From assembly GCA_044361315.1 (NCBI GenBank), contig JBIKJA010000004.1, forward strand, positions 1 to 64,000: a stretch of 64,000 bases of DNA. The letters run 5' to 3'. The stretch comes from Crocinitomix sp044361315 (GTDB lineage: Bacteria > Bacteroidota > Bacteroidia > Flavobacteriales_D > Crocinitomicaceae). Under the pieces are notes generated by a model that was not told where the DNA came from, did not search any database, and worked only from the letters and a program-made list of their open reading frames with translations. Position numbers and translations under genes: made by a program. Positions within the stretch are counted from its first letter, which is position 1. Each line of letters opens with the position of its first letter. Shown here piece after piece: positions 17,394 to 26,471 of the stretch.

Positions 17394-18925
17394 TAAAGTG
17401 TTTTTTTAAGAGAAATTATTTTTGGTAAACCAGTCGTCATTCTTGAAATCACTTTGTCTTTTCCAAGAGTTGCACAAATTTCAAACATAGATGGTCCCAT
17501 GCCTTTTCCAGTTACCAATAATCTGAAGCCTGGTCCAACATTTCCAAATCCAAGACTTTTTGTGGCAAGAAATGCGGTAAAAGAGGCTTCGATGTTTTCT
17601 TTGGTGAAATCAGCAATGGCATCTAATTCAAGGATTAATTCCTGCATGATTTCTGGTGTTTCATCTTTCCATTTTTTTCTGATGGTATCCGCATCATAGA
17701 AATCAATCTCTTGGTAAAAATAAATTCCTTCGCTCACCAAATCAGGTAAAAACGTCGCTCTTTCTTTCATCATGCCGCACACATTGGCAACATAAGTTAA
17801 GTCAGTTGAAATGGAATCGGCTGGTAATAATGGGAATACCAATTTCGCTAAGTCATCATTGTTTTGAATTCTTAAATAATGTTGGTTAAACCATTTTGCT
17901 TTTTCTGGGTCAAATTTTGATCCAGATTTACCCACACGCTCTAAGGAGAAAGCTTCCACCAATTCTTCCAAACTAAATATTTCTTGCGTATTTCCTGGAT
18001 TCCATCCCAATAAAGCCAACATATTAATAAATGCAGCTGGAAAATAACCTCTTTCGCGGTATCCACTTGATTTTTCACCTTCAGTTGACATCCAATCTAA
18101 CGGAAACACTGGAAAACCTAATCGATCTCCATCACGTTTACTTAATTTCCCATTTCCATCAGGGCGCAACAATAAAGGTAAATGTGCAAATTTCGGACGT
18201 TCCCATCCAAACGAATCGTATAAAAGTACATGCAAAGGAGCTGATGGTAACCACTCTTCTCCACGAATGACATGCGTAATTTCCATTAAATGATCATCTA
18301 CTATATTCGCAAAATGATAGGTCGGCATGCCTGATTCTTTTACCAACACCTTGTCATCCAAATTATTAGTGTTCACCGTAACCCAACCTCTAATTTCATC
18401 GTGAAGACGGATATCTGTATTACGTGGAATTTTCATTCGGATGGTATAAGGATCGCCGTTAGCTAAGCGTTTATCAACCTCTTCTTTAGACAATGAAATT
18501 GAATTTTTCATCGTTGAACGGGTAACACTGTTGTATTGCCAATTCGCCATCCCCATCGATTCTGCTTGCGTACGCATATTGGTCAAATCTTCAGCGGTGT
18601 CAAATGCATAGTACGCATGACCAAGTTCAACTAATTTTTCGTAATAAGGTTTGTAGATCGCTACCCGTTCTGATTGAATGTAAGGCCCCTTATCGCCACC
18701 ATAACCAACTCCTTCCGAAGGTTCAATGCCACACCATTTTAAACTTTCTAAAATGTATTCCTGCGCTCCTGGTACAAAGCGGGTTTCATCTGTATCTTCA
18801 ATCCGCAATAGAAAATCGCCTCCGTGTTTTTTGGCAAAGAGGTAATTGTATAATGCAGTTCTTACTCCTCCAATATGTAAAGGACCAGTAGGACTTGGGG
18901 CAAAGCGAACTCTTATTTTAGTCAT
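17393..18925 (-). CDS. gltX: Glutamate--tRNA ligase
   Basis: Charges tRNA-Glu (and possibly tRNA-Gln; the window shows no evidence either way). About 510 residues, a normal class I GluRS. The HIGH-type motif is RFAPSPTGPLHIGGVRTALY, the KMSKS-type motif is GKLSKRDGDRLG, and RIEDTDETR is the usual third signature. I chose the ATG at 18925 because MTKIRVRFAPSP is the normal N-terminus; an in-frame ATG at 18940 would add five residues. A clear -7 element (18958-18965) precedes it. Confidence 0.95.
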   Translation of the reverse strand: MTKIRVRFAPSPTGPLHIGGVRTALYNYLFAKKHGGDFLLRIEDTDETRFVPGAQEYILESLKWCGIEPSEGVGYGGDKGPYIQSERVAIYKPYYEKLVELGHAYYAFDTAEDLTNMRTQAESMGMANWQYNSVTRSTMKNSISLSKEEVDKRLANGDPYTIRMKIPRNTDIRLHDEIRGWVTVNTNNLDDKVLVKESGMPTYHFANIVDDHLMEITHVIRGEEWLPSAPLHVLLYDSFGWERPKFAHLPLLLRPDGNGKLSKRDGDRLGFPVFPLDWMSTEGEKSSGYRERGYFPAAFINMLALLGWNPGNTQEIFSLEELVEAFSLERVGKSGSKFDPEKAKWFNQHYLRIQNNDDLAKLVFPLLPADSISTDLTYVANVCGMMKERATFLPDLVSEGIYFYQEIDFYDADTIRKKWKDETPEIMQELILELDAIADFTKENIEASFTAFLATKSLGFGNVGPGFRLLVTGKGMGPSMFEICATLGKDKVISRMTTGLPKIISLKKTL

Positions 18926-18957
18926 GTTGTTCGAATTCAAGGATAATTATTTTTTGG

Positions 18958-18965
18958 CAAAGATA
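18958..18965 (-). promoter_or_regulatory. -7 element of gltX-folB promoter
   Basis: On the minus strand TATCTTTG matches TAnnTTTG exactly, 32 bases before the chosen gltX start. No exact TTTG was found at the right distance upstream. Confidence 0.5.
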
Positions 18966-19076
18966 CATTTTTGCTGTGAAATACGTTATGGATCTTAAAC
19001 AGTCTTTAACGGATTTAAGGATTCGCGTTGTAAGAGACAGGTAGTTTCCGAAAGAATGAACAAAATTGCATGATTA

Positions 19077-19107
19077 TTGTACTATCTAAGGGAAATTAGT
19101 AACTTAG
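19077..19107 (+). promoter_or_regulatory. Promoter of the DUF4175-family gene
   Basis: TTG (19077-19079) and TAACTTAG (19100-19107) are 20 bases apart; the -7 element has one mismatch to TAnnTTTG. Transcription would begin near 19113, leaving about 20 bases before the TTG start at 19132. Confidence 0.45.
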
Positions 19108-19131
19108 GAGGTTAGTTAAAAAGTAATTAAA

Positions 19132-22100
19132 TTGAATAAATTTCAAAAAGTAATCAACCACATAGAACTTTTTATTAAAAAGTACTATAAAAATCAGATC
19201 CTAAAAGGAGGTATTTTCTTTTTGGCGCTCTTGTTATTGAGTTATTTATTGGTCACAGGCCTCGAATATTTAGGAAAATTTAGTTCGGGTGTTCGACTGG
19301 CTTTATTGGTCAGTTTTATTGGAATTAATTTATTCTTGTTGGTTAAATTCTTGATTATTCCTTTGCTTAAATTAAATAAACTGGGCAAACCAATCTCTGT
19401 GATGGATGCGTCTGAAATGATTGGTAAAATTTTTCCAGATGTTGGTGATAAGTTAAAAAACACCTTGCAATTAAAGAATGATACGGAAGCTATGCGGATG
19501 AATTTGGAATTGGTGGAGGCGAGTATCGACCAACGTTCTGAAAGTCTTTCCTTAGTTCCCTTTTCAACTGCCATTGATCTTTCGGCAAATAAGAAACACT
19601 TAAAATATTTGATTCCTGTGTTGTTGATTTTTGTGGGAATTGCGGTGGTGGCGCCCAATTGGTTGTTTGATGGAACCAGACGCGTCGTTAATTTTAATAC
19701 AGAATTTGTAGATCCTGCACCGTTTAAATTTGTGGTAGAAAGTCCAAAGAACGCGGTGCAAGGGGAAAATTATTTATTGAAGATTAAATTAACTGGAAAC
19801 GACATTCCAAGCGAGGTAAAAATATATAGCAATAAAGGAAATTATAATTTAAAACAAACCTCTAAAATTACCTTCGAATATGAGTTTGTAAATCTTTCAG
19901 AGCCTTTGTCGTTTTATTGTGTTGCCAATGGATTTCAATCAGAACAGTTTGAAATTGCAATGTTGAATAAACCTGTTTTAGATGAACTGAGTTTGCATGT
20001 GGTTTATCCAAGACATACCCGCAAGGCGCCAGAGACTTTTAAAAACACCGGTGAATTGGACGTGCCAGAAGGATCCACAATTGAATGGATGATTGGTACA
20101 ACAAATTTATCTCAATTAGAGGCGCTATTTGGAGATACGTCATTTGTCTTAAAAAATCCAAATTCGAATATTTATAAGTTTAAAAAGAAGATTACTGCTC
20201 CAGTTAATTATCAGCTTTTATTAAGCTCTAAAGACATTAAAAATGCAGATTCTGTTTCTTATTCAATTGGTGTGGTTAAAGATCAATTTCCATCGATTAT
20301 GGTCGAAGAGGAAGTGGATTCGACCAATATGTTAAGGCGTTTTGTACAAGGTAGAATTGGGGATGATTATGGTTTCAGGGCCTTAAGTATTAGGTGTTCA
20401 ATTATTAGTGAAGATTCTAGCTATCAAGTTGTTAAATCGATAAAAGTCAATTCTAATTCGCAAAGCCAATTATTCTCTTTTGTGGTAGATATCACCCAAT
20501 TTAATCTAAAACCTGGGGACAAATTGGAATATGTGTTTACCGTAACCGACAATGATGAGTTAAATGGATATAAAACGACATCGACAGGGAAAAATTATTT
20601 TAAAGTGCCTGAATTGGATGAATTGGAAAATGAATTGGCCTTGAAAGATGATGCGATTAAGGATCAAATGGATCAAGCAGCCAAAGACGCTAAAGAGTTG
20701 AAAAAGGAAATTAAAGAGGTAAAAAGTGACCTCATTAATAAACCTAAATTGGATTGGAAAGACAAACAAAGTTTAGAAAATCTAATGCAAATGCAGCAAG
20801 AACTGGACAAGAAGTTGGAGGAAATGAAAAAGAATTTCGAGCAAAATAAAGAGCAGAAAGATAATTTTATGGAGAATTCTGAAGAGCTGCAAAAGAAGCA
20901 AGAAGAGCTTCAAAAGTTGATGGAGGAATTAATGGACGAGGAATTAATGGAATTATTTGAAGAATTGTCCAAGTTGATGGAGGAGATGCAGAAGGATGAA
21001 TTGGTGGAGAAATTAGAGGAGATGGAACAGAATACCGAAACGATGGAAGAGGAATTGGATCGGACCTTGGAGTTGTTTAAGAACATGGAATTGGATCAGA
21101 AATTAGAGAGTTTGGAAGAACAATTGCGTGAATTAGCAGAGGAGCAAGAAGATCTAAAAGAGAAGAGTGAAAAGAATCAGTTGTCTGAAGAGAAGTTAGC
21201 AGAGGAGCAAGAGAAGTTAAATAAAAAGTTCGATGAGATCCAAAAAGACATGGATGAAATCGAAGAAAAAAATCAAGAACTAGCCAAGCCAAGGGACATT
21301 GATTTTAATGAGGAGCTGGAGCAGGAAACTGATCAAGAAATGAACGATTCGAAAGAGAATTTGGAGAACGGCAAGCAAAATAAATCAGAAGAGAACCAGC
21401 AAAAAGCAGCGAATATGCTTAAAAAAATGGCGGATGATGCGGCAGCAATGAAATCTGCTGGAAAAGAAAAGCAAGCAAAAGAAGACATGGATGCCCTTCG
21501 ATTTCTCTTAGAAAATTTGGTGGCCTTGTCATACCAGCAAGAAGGGTTGATGAAGAAATACGCGCAAGTTCGCACAGACGATCCTTATTATTTGAAATTA
21601 AATCGGGATCAATTGGCGATAAACAAAGCAACGGAAATTGTGAATGATTCATTGGTAGCTTTAGCCAGTCGTGTTTCTGAATTAAGTACAATGATTAACG
21701 AAGAATTAAATGATTTGTCTTACAATTTGGATAAAGCATTGGAATTTTCTGAGCTTCGTAAAACGAATGTCTTATTACAGCATCAGCAGTATGCCATGAC
21801 CAGTTATAATGATTTGGCATTGATGTTAGCTGAGGTTTTGGAGCAGATGCAAGATCAAATGAAAAACAGTAAACCAGGTAATGGTTCATGTGATAATCCG
21901 GGTGGAACTGGAAGCGGCCAATCGGATAAACCAATGACGATGGAGGAAATGAAAAAAGCTTTATCGGAACAAATTGGTAAAATGAAAGGTGGACAAAAAC
22001 CGGGTGGCGAAGAAGGAAAAGGGGAAAAAGGAAACGGAAATGGACAAACCCCTGGTGGGACGTCTGGCCAAATTCCACAGTTAGGCGCGAAAGAAATTGC

Positions 22101-22509
22101 GAAAATTGCTGCTGAACAAGGACGATTAAGAGAAGGATTAAAGCAATTAAAGCAGCAATTAAATAGTGATGGTAGTGGTGCAGGAAATGCCTTAAATAAG
22201 ATCATTGAGGATTTAGATAAATTACAAGACGATTTAATTAATAATCGGGTAGGTTCGGATTATGTAAAACGTCAGGAAGATATTTACACCCGACTTTTAG
22301 AAAGCGAAAAGGCTATGCGTGAACGAGGATTTAGCGAGGAAAGAGAAGCAAAAGAAGGGAAAAATGAAGAGGATAGTAACCTAAAACAAATTACGGAGTA
22401 TAATAAAAAGAAGGACGCTGAGATTGAGTTTTTACGCTCGCTCCCAGTTGGACTGCAGGTCTACTACAAAGGCTTGGTGAATGAATATTTTAATTCCGTA
22501 AATTATTAA
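19132..22509 (+). CDS. DUF4175-family membrane protein with long coiled coil
   Basis: Protein of 1125 residues. Two membrane segments lie near the N-terminus (about 26-47 and 53-75) and a third near 162-178. A beta-rich periplasmic-like region (about 190-500) follows, then a very long Glu/Lys/Gln-rich coiled coil (about 500-800), and a Gly-rich low-complexity segment (about 910-990: PGNGSCDNPGGTGSGQ). This layout matches DUF4175 of Bacteroidota, whose function is unknown. The start is TTG; no in-frame ATG precedes the first membrane segment, and a stop lies five codons upstream. AGGAGG at 19106 is too far away to be its ribosome site. First gene of a run with the RsbW-like, ybeY and mnmG genes. 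Confidence 0.82.
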   Translation: MNKFQKVINHIELFIKKYYKNQILKGGIFFLALLLLSYLLVTGLEYLGKFSSGVRLALLVSFIGINLFLLVKFLIIPLLKLNKLGKPISVMDASEMIGKIFPDVGDKLKNTLQLKNDTEAMRMNLELVEASIDQRSESLSLVPFSTAIDLSANKKHLKYLIPVLLIFVGIAVVAPNWLFDGTRRVVNFNTEFVDPAPFKFVVESPKNAVQGENYLLKIKLTGNDIPSEVKIYSNKGNYNLKQTSKITFEYEFVNLSEPLSFYCVANGFQSEQFEIAMLNKPVLDELSLHVVYPRHTRKAPETFKNTGELDVPEGSTIEWMIGTTNLSQLEALFGDTSFVLKNPNSNIYKFKKKITAPVNYQLLLSSKDIKNADSVSYSIGVVKDQFPSIMVEEEVDSTNMLRRFVQGRIGDDYGFRALSIRCSIISEDSSYQVVKSIKVNSNSQSQLFSFVVDITQFNLKPGDKLEYVFTVTDNDELNGYKTTSTGKNYFKVPELDELENELALKDDAIKDQMDQAAKDAKELKKEIKEVKSDLINKPKLDWKDKQSLENLMQMQQELDKKLEEMKKNFEQNKEQKDNFMENSEELQKKQEELQKLMEELMDEELMELFEELSKLMEEMQKDELVEKLEEMEQNTETMEEELDRTLELFKNMELDQKLESLEEQLRELAEEQEDLKEKSEKNQLSEEKLAEEQEKLNKKFDEIQKDMDEIEEKNQELAKPRDIDFNEELEQETDQEMNDSKENLENGKQNKSEENQQKAANMLKKMADDAAAMKSAGKEKQAKEDMDALRFLLENLVALSYQQEGLMKKYAQVRTDDPYYLKLNRDQLAINKATEIVNDSLVALASRVSELSTMINEELNDLSYNLDKALEFSELRKTNVLLQHQQYAMTSYNDLALMLAEVLEQMQDQMKNSKPGNGSCDNPGGTGSGQSDKPMTMEEMKKALSEQIGKMKGGQKPGGEEGKGEKGNGNGQTPGGTSGQIPQLGAKEIAKIAAEQGRLREGLKQLKQQLNSDGSGAGNALNKIIEDLDKLQDDLINNRVGSDYVKRQEDIYTRLLESEKAMRERGFSEEREAKEGKNEEDSNLKQITEYNKKKDAEIEFLRSLPVGLQVYYKGLVNEYFNSVNY

Positions 22510-22512
22510 TGA

Positions 22513-22914
22513 ATGCATAGTATTGAAATTGGGTCAGATCTGAGGAATTTAACCGACGTTGAGCTTCTGATAGACACCGTGTGTGAGGATTTAAGCTTGA
22601 ATGAGGATCATTATGGCAATATTCTTATTGCGGTGACTGAAGCAGTCAATAATGCGATTATTCATGGCAACAATTACAATAGTGAAAAACAGGTGAAAAT
22701 CCATGCGGAGATGAAAGATGAGAAGTTGGTTTTTACAGTAGAAGATGAGGGGGTAGGCTTTGATTATACAAATTTACCTGATCCAACCGCGCCAGAAAAT
22801 TTGGAAAAACCTGATGGACGCGGAATATTTTTAATGAAAAATTTATCGGACGAAGTGATTTTTGATCACAATGGTTCTAAAGTTAGTATTACCTTTGTCG
22901 CCGATAATGGATAA
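22513..22914 (+). CDS. RsbW-like anti-sigma/serine-kinase-type ATPase
   Basis: Small GHKL ATPase, 133 residues, of the HATPase_c_2 family that includes RsbW and SpoIIAB. The N-box is ILIAVTEAVNNAIIHGNNYN, the G1 box VEDEGVGFDY, and the G2 region GRGIFLMKNLSD. RsbW proteins bind sigma factors or phosphorylate STAS antagonists and are counteracted by PP2C/SpoIIE phosphatases; one such phosphatase occurs at 46263-48092. No STAS gene is in the window. It begins 3 bases after the DUF4175 gene and overlaps ybeY by 8 bases. Confidence 0.85.
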   Translation: MHSIEIGSDLRNLTDVELLIDTVCEDLSLNEDHYGNILIAVTEAVNNAIIHGNNYNSEKQVKIHAEMKDEKLVFTVEDEGVGFDYTNLPDPTAPENLEKPDGRGIFLMKNLSDEVIFDHNGSKVSITFVADNG

Positions 22915-23338
22915 CGAAATTCTATACGATTTTATTGATGTAGAAATTCCGGACTTTAACCCGGAATTTTTTAGTTTATGGCTGGCCGATGTCGTGCGCG
23001 AAAACAAGAAGGAAGTTAGTGAACTTTCTTTTATTTTTTGTACGGATGAGTATTTGCTAGACATGAACCGTACGCATTTAAACCATGATTATTATACAGA
23101 TATTATTACATTCAATTATAACGAAGGAGTTAGTTTGGGTGGCGATTTGTTTATTAGTTATGACCGTGTAGCGGATAATGCGCAAGAATTAAATGTTGCT
23201 GTTTATGATGAATTGTGCCGTGTCATGGTGCATGGTGTATTACATTTAATTGGGTTCGATGATAAGTCGGACGCTGATCGAGTGGTGATGCGGAAGAAGG
23301 AAGATGAGTATTTAGAGAAAAGAAATAGTTTCACGTGA
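22907..23338 (+). CDS. ybeY: Endoribonuclease/rRNA maturation factor YbeY
   Basis: Zinc-dependent RNase acting in 16S rRNA 3'-end maturation and ribosome quality control. From the ATG at 22907 it has 144 residues; this start gives MDNEILYDFIDVEIPDF, whereas an upstream in-frame ATG at 22862 would lie inside the preceding gene. The metal motif is HGVLHLIGFDDKSDADRVVM. Two His of the usual H-x3-H-x5-H are present, but the third position is Asp (GFDD), a substitution I believe is common in this phylum. DIITFNYNEGVSLGGDLFIS is the conserved central strand. Its stop codon lies inside a parS-like site. Confidence 0.9.
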   Translation: MDNEILYDFIDVEIPDFNPEFFSLWLADVVRENKKEVSELSFIFCTDEYLLDMNRTHLNHDYYTDIITFNYNEGVSLGGDLFISYDRVADNAQELNVAVYDELCRVMVHGVLHLIGFDDKSDADRVVMRKKEDEYLEKRNSFT

Positions 23339-23342
23339 AACA
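23327..23342. promoter_or_regulatory. parS-like site 1
   Basis: AGTTTCACGTGAAACA matches the ParB/Spo0J centromere consensus TGTTTCACGTGAAACA at 15 of 16 positions, with a perfect GTTTCACGTGAAAC palindromic core. It overlaps the ybeY stop codon. Confidence 0.85.
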
Positions 23343-23351
23343 TCGCGAAAC

Positions 23352-23367
23352 CGTTTCACGTGAAACA
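23352..23367. promoter_or_regulatory. parS-like site 2
   Basis: CGTTTCACGTGAAACA again matches 15 of 16 consensus positions. It lies 25 bases centre-to-centre from site 1 and ends 5 bases before the mnmG start codon, so ParB bound here could affect mnmG expression. Confidence 0.85.
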
Positions 23368-23372
23368 AAAGT

Positions 23373-25247
23373 ATGTTACCAAAATATGATATTATAGTAG
23401 TGGGGGGTGGTCACGCTGGATGCGAGGCCGCGTATGCTGCTGCAAAAATGGGTTCAAAGGTTTTGTTGGTGACCATGAACTTGGCGACTATTGCCCAAAT
23501 GTCGTGCAACCCTGCAATGGGTGGTGTGGCAAAAGGTCAAATTGTTCGCGAAATTGACGCCCTTGGGGGTGGTTCTGGTTTGGTCACAGATCGATCGGCA
23601 ATTCAGTTCAAGATGTTGAATCTTTCCAAAGGTCCAGCTATGTGGTCGCCACGGGCACAAAATGATCGAATGCGTTTTGCGGAGGAATGGCGTTTGTTGC
23701 TGGAAAGCAACGAAAACGTTCATTTTTGGCAAGACATGACCAACGGGTTGATAGTGGAAGACAATAAACTGAAGGGGGTAACAACGGCTATGGGTCAAAA
23801 AATTTATGCCGATGCTGTGGTGTTAACCAACGGAACTTTTTTGAATGGGTTGATTCATTTGGGTGAAAAAAACTTCAATGGTGGGCGGTCAGGTGAAAGT
23901 GCCAGTTATGGAATTACCGAACAGTTAATCGAATTAGGGTTCGAGTCGGGCCGGATGAAAACAGGAACACCTCCACGTGTGGATGGGCGTTCGTTGGATT
24001 ATTCAAAAATGGAAGAACAACCGGGAGATGTAAAACCGCAAAAATTTTCTTATTCGGAGGATTCAAAACCGCTTTCTACACAACGGAGTTGTTATATAAC
24101 CTATACCAACGAAAAGACCCACGAAATTTTAAGGACAGGATTTGATCGAAGTCCTATGTTTAATGGTTCGATTAAAAGTACAGGGCCGCGTTATTGTCCT
24201 TCGATTGAAGATAAAATTAATCGGTTTGCAGAACGTGATCGTCACCAAATTTTTGTGGAGCCAGAAGGTTGGTATACTATTGAAATTTATGTAAATGGTT
24301 TTAGTACGTCATTACCTGAAGAAGTTCAATTGGAAGCAATGAAAACAATTCCAGGATTTGAGAATGTAAAAATGTTCCGCCCTGGCTACGCCATCGAATA
24401 TGATTATTTTCCACCAACGCAATTAAAACATACCTTAGAAACTAAATTGGTGGATAACCTTTATTTTGCAGGTCAGATTAATGGAACAACAGGTTATGAA
24501 GAAGCAGCTTCGCAAGGGTTAATGGCAGGAATAAATGCGCACAATAAATTAAAGGGAAAGCCTGATTTTATATTGGGTCGTGCGGATGCTTATATAGGGG
24601 TGTTAATTGATGATTTAATTACCAAAGGAACAAAAGAGCCCTATCGTATGTTTACTTCGCGTGCTGAGTATCGCATTCTTTTACGTCAGGACAATGCTGA
24701 TCTTCGTTTAACGAAGTTAGGGTACGACATTGGGTTGGCTACTCAAAAAAGCATGGATCGGGTGATTTCCAAATTGGAGAAAACCGCAGCGATTAAGGAA
24801 TTACTCGGAAAGGCAAGTTTGGCGCCCGAAGAAATAAATGATTATTTGGAAACTATCGGTTCGTCTGGGGTAAGTCAAAAGGTAAAAGCGGATGCTATTT
24901 TAAGACGCCCACATGTTTCGTTAGAAGAACTCAGACAAAGATCTATATTTTTAGAAAAGAAGTTGTCCGAGATTTGTAGCGAATATGATGACGCTTTGGT
25001 ACAAGCAGAGGTTCAAATCAAATACGAAGGATATATTACCCGTGAAGAGGAAGTGGCGAATAAAATGGATCGGTTAGAAGGATTAAAGATCCCTACGGAT
25101 ACGGACTATTCACTTTTGGCCAGTTTATCTTCAGAGGCGGTCGAGAAATTAACAAAAATTAAACCGGTCACCATTGGACAAGCAAGTCGAATTAGTGGTG
25201 TTTCCCCTTCAGATATTGCCATATTATTAATTTATTTAGGAAGATAG
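23373..25247 (+). CDS. mnmG: tRNA uridine 5-carboxymethylaminomethyl modification enzyme MnmG (GidA)
   Basis: FAD-dependent partner of MnmE that builds the 5-carboxymethylaminomethyl group on wobble U34 of several tRNAs. Length 624, normal. The dinucleotide-binding motif is IVVGGGHAGCEAAYAAAKMG near the N-terminus. SCNPAMGGVAKGQIVREIDALG (given as a motif spanning about residues 46-67) and FNGGRSGESASYG are family signatures. GQINGTTGYEEAASQGLMAG contains a conserved cysteine-free flavin loop, and the C-terminal helical domain ends ASRISGVSPSDIAILLIYLG. mnmG commonly lies close to the replication origin, and here it is directly preceded by two parS-like sites. Confidence 0.97.
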   Translation: MLPKYDIIVVGGGHAGCEAAYAAAKMGSKVLLVTMNLATIAQMSCNPAMGGVAKGQIVREIDALGGGSGLVTDRSAIQFKMLNLSKGPAMWSPRAQNDRMRFAEEWRLLLESNENVHFWQDMTNGLIVEDNKLKGVTTAMGQKIYADAVVLTNGTFLNGLIHLGEKNFNGGRSGESASYGITEQLIELGFESGRMKTGTPPRVDGRSLDYSKMEEQPGDVKPQKFSYSEDSKPLSTQRSCYITYTNEKTHEILRTGFDRSPMFNGSIKSTGPRYCPSIEDKINRFAERDRHQIFVEPEGWYTIEIYVNGFSTSLPEEVQLEAMKTIPGFENVKMFRPGYAIEYDYFPPTQLKHTLETKLVDNLYFAGQINGTTGYEEAASQGLMAGINAHNKLKGKPDFILGRADAYIGVLIDDLITKGTKEPYRMFTSRAEYRILLRQDNADLRLTKLGYDIGLATQKSMDRVISKLEKTAAIKELLGKASLAPEEINDYLETIGSSGVSQKVKADAILRRPHVSLEELRQRSIFLEKKLSEICSEYDDALVQAEVQIKYEGYITREEEVANKMDRLEGLKIPTDTDYSLLASLSSEAVEKLTKIKPVTIGQASRISGVSPSDIAILLIYLGR

Positions 25248-25248
25248 C

Positions 25249-26133
25249 ATGAATCAATTGCACCATTGTCCAATTTGTGACGGAACAGAATTTACACCCT
25301 TTCTTCAAGGGATTGATTATACCGTTTCCAAGGAGAAATTTATGATTGAAAAATGTAATGCCTGTAATTTCCATTTTACAAATCCAATTCCTACGGCGGA
25401 TAAAATTGGGGATTATTACAAATCTGAATCCTATGTTTCGCATTCATCTACCAGCAAAGGCGTCATCAATAAAATTTATCAGGTTGTAAGAAAACACACC
25501 CTTAAACAAAAAGTAAAATTGGTGAAGCGAGCAGGTAAGGGGACTCAAATTTTGGATTTAGGAGCAGGAACAGGACATTTTGTTAATGCGTGTAATCAGG
25601 CCAATTTAAATGCGATTGGTTTAGAACCAGATTCAGATGCGCGAAATTTCGGAATAGCCAATTTTAAGATCGATTTACAGTCCATCGAAAATTTACATAG
25701 CTTACCAAACGAATCCAGGGATGTCATCACCATGTGGCATGTGTTGGAGCATGTCTACGATTTGAAAAAGGATGTAGCAAAAATAGTTCAGGTATTAAAA
25801 AATGATGGTGTATTAATAGTCGCAGTTCCAAATCATAATTCACACGATGCGCAACATTATCGTGAATTTTGGGCGGCTTACGATTTACCAATCCATTTAT
25901 ATCATTTCATTCCTTCCGACATCGAAAACCTCTTTAAGCAATTCGACCTTCAGGTGGATGAAATTTTGCCAATGAAATTTGACGCCTATTATGTTTCCAT
26001 GTTAAGTGAAAAATACAAAGGCGGAAATACCTTAAGTGGCATTTGGAGAGGTTGGCGATCAAATATGAATGCAAAACAAGGAACTTACTCCTCACAGATC
26101 TATATTCTCCGAAAAAAACGCAATTATATGTGA
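25249..26133 (+). CDS. Class I SAM-dependent methyltransferase with N-terminal zinc ribbon
   Basis: Protein of 294 residues beginning 1 base after mnmG. The N-terminus has two CxxC pairs (HCPICDG and KCNACNF), a likely zinc ribbon. The SAM-binding motif I is ILDLGAGTGHFV (about residues 98-109); the acidic motif II is GLEPDSDARNFG, and VITMWHVLEHVYDLKKDV is the usual post-motif helix. This matches the methyltransf_23-type group often acting on small molecules or sugars; the substrate is unknown. It is probably cotranscribed with mnmG. Confidence 0.85.
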   Translation: MNQLHHCPICDGTEFTPFLQGIDYTVSKEKFMIEKCNACNFHFTNPIPTADKIGDYYKSESYVSHSSTSKGVINKIYQVVRKHTLKQKVKLVKRAGKGTQILDLGAGTGHFVNACNQANLNAIGLEPDSDARNFGIANFKIDLQSIENLHSLPNESRDVITMWHVLEHVYDLKKDVAKIVQVLKNDGVLIVAVPNHNSHDAQHYREFWAAYDLPIHLYHFIPSDIENLFKQFDLQVDEILPMKFDAYYVSMLSEKYKGGNTLSGIWRGWRSNMNAKQGTYSSQIYILRKKRNYM

Positions 26134-26313
26134 TTTAAGCAACTTTCTTTTTAGTTGGCATCAAATCTATACCCCTTATTCGAGATCGTCGATTTAGAAA
26201 GACCACTTTTTAATTGGTTGGTTTTTAGTTAATCAATTGAAATACAATAATTTAGTAGAATTTTGAAGCAATATATCAAGAATTGGGCTGTAATTTCTCG
26301 CTGTGGCTTCGCT

Positions 26314-26450
26314 GGGTAGGATATCCACCCAACGCCAATCCGAAATCCCGTCATATTTATCGCCTTCCAAAATTCTAATTAAAAACAAATATTTCGAATT
26401 ATATAATATTCGTTGCGTAGGATATCCATCCTACGCCAACCCAAATCCCG
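26314..26450. repeat. Pair of hairpin-forming direct repeats
   Basis: Two related segments, about 26314-26350 and 26412-26450, share GTAGGATATCCA, ACGCCAA and AAATCCCG in the same order. The second forms a perfect 9-bp stem, GCGTAGGAT (26415-26423) with ATCCTACGC (26428-26436), around a 4-base loop. The first forms a shorter TGGGT/ACCCA stem. They look like REP-type repeats in the 338-base gap after the methyltransferase; no gene is visible there. Confidence 0.6.
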
Positions 26451-26471
26451 ACGATACTCATCGTCCTTAAA

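Noticed and set aside
19106..19111. AGGAGG upstream of the DUF4175 gene as its ribosome-binding site
   Set aside because: It is 20 bases from the only plausible start (TTG 19132) and probably lies before or at the transcription start.
21077..22205. Several long antisense open frames opposite the DUF4175 gene
   Set aside because: They arise from the Glu/Lys/Gly-biased codons of the coiled coil and Gly-rich segment; low-complexity products (Pro/Phe/Leu-rich) and no start context.
23240..23290. YbeY judged inactive because of a missing third His
   Set aside because: The Asp substitution seems usual for the phylum and the rest of the motif is intact, so I kept it as a functional gene.
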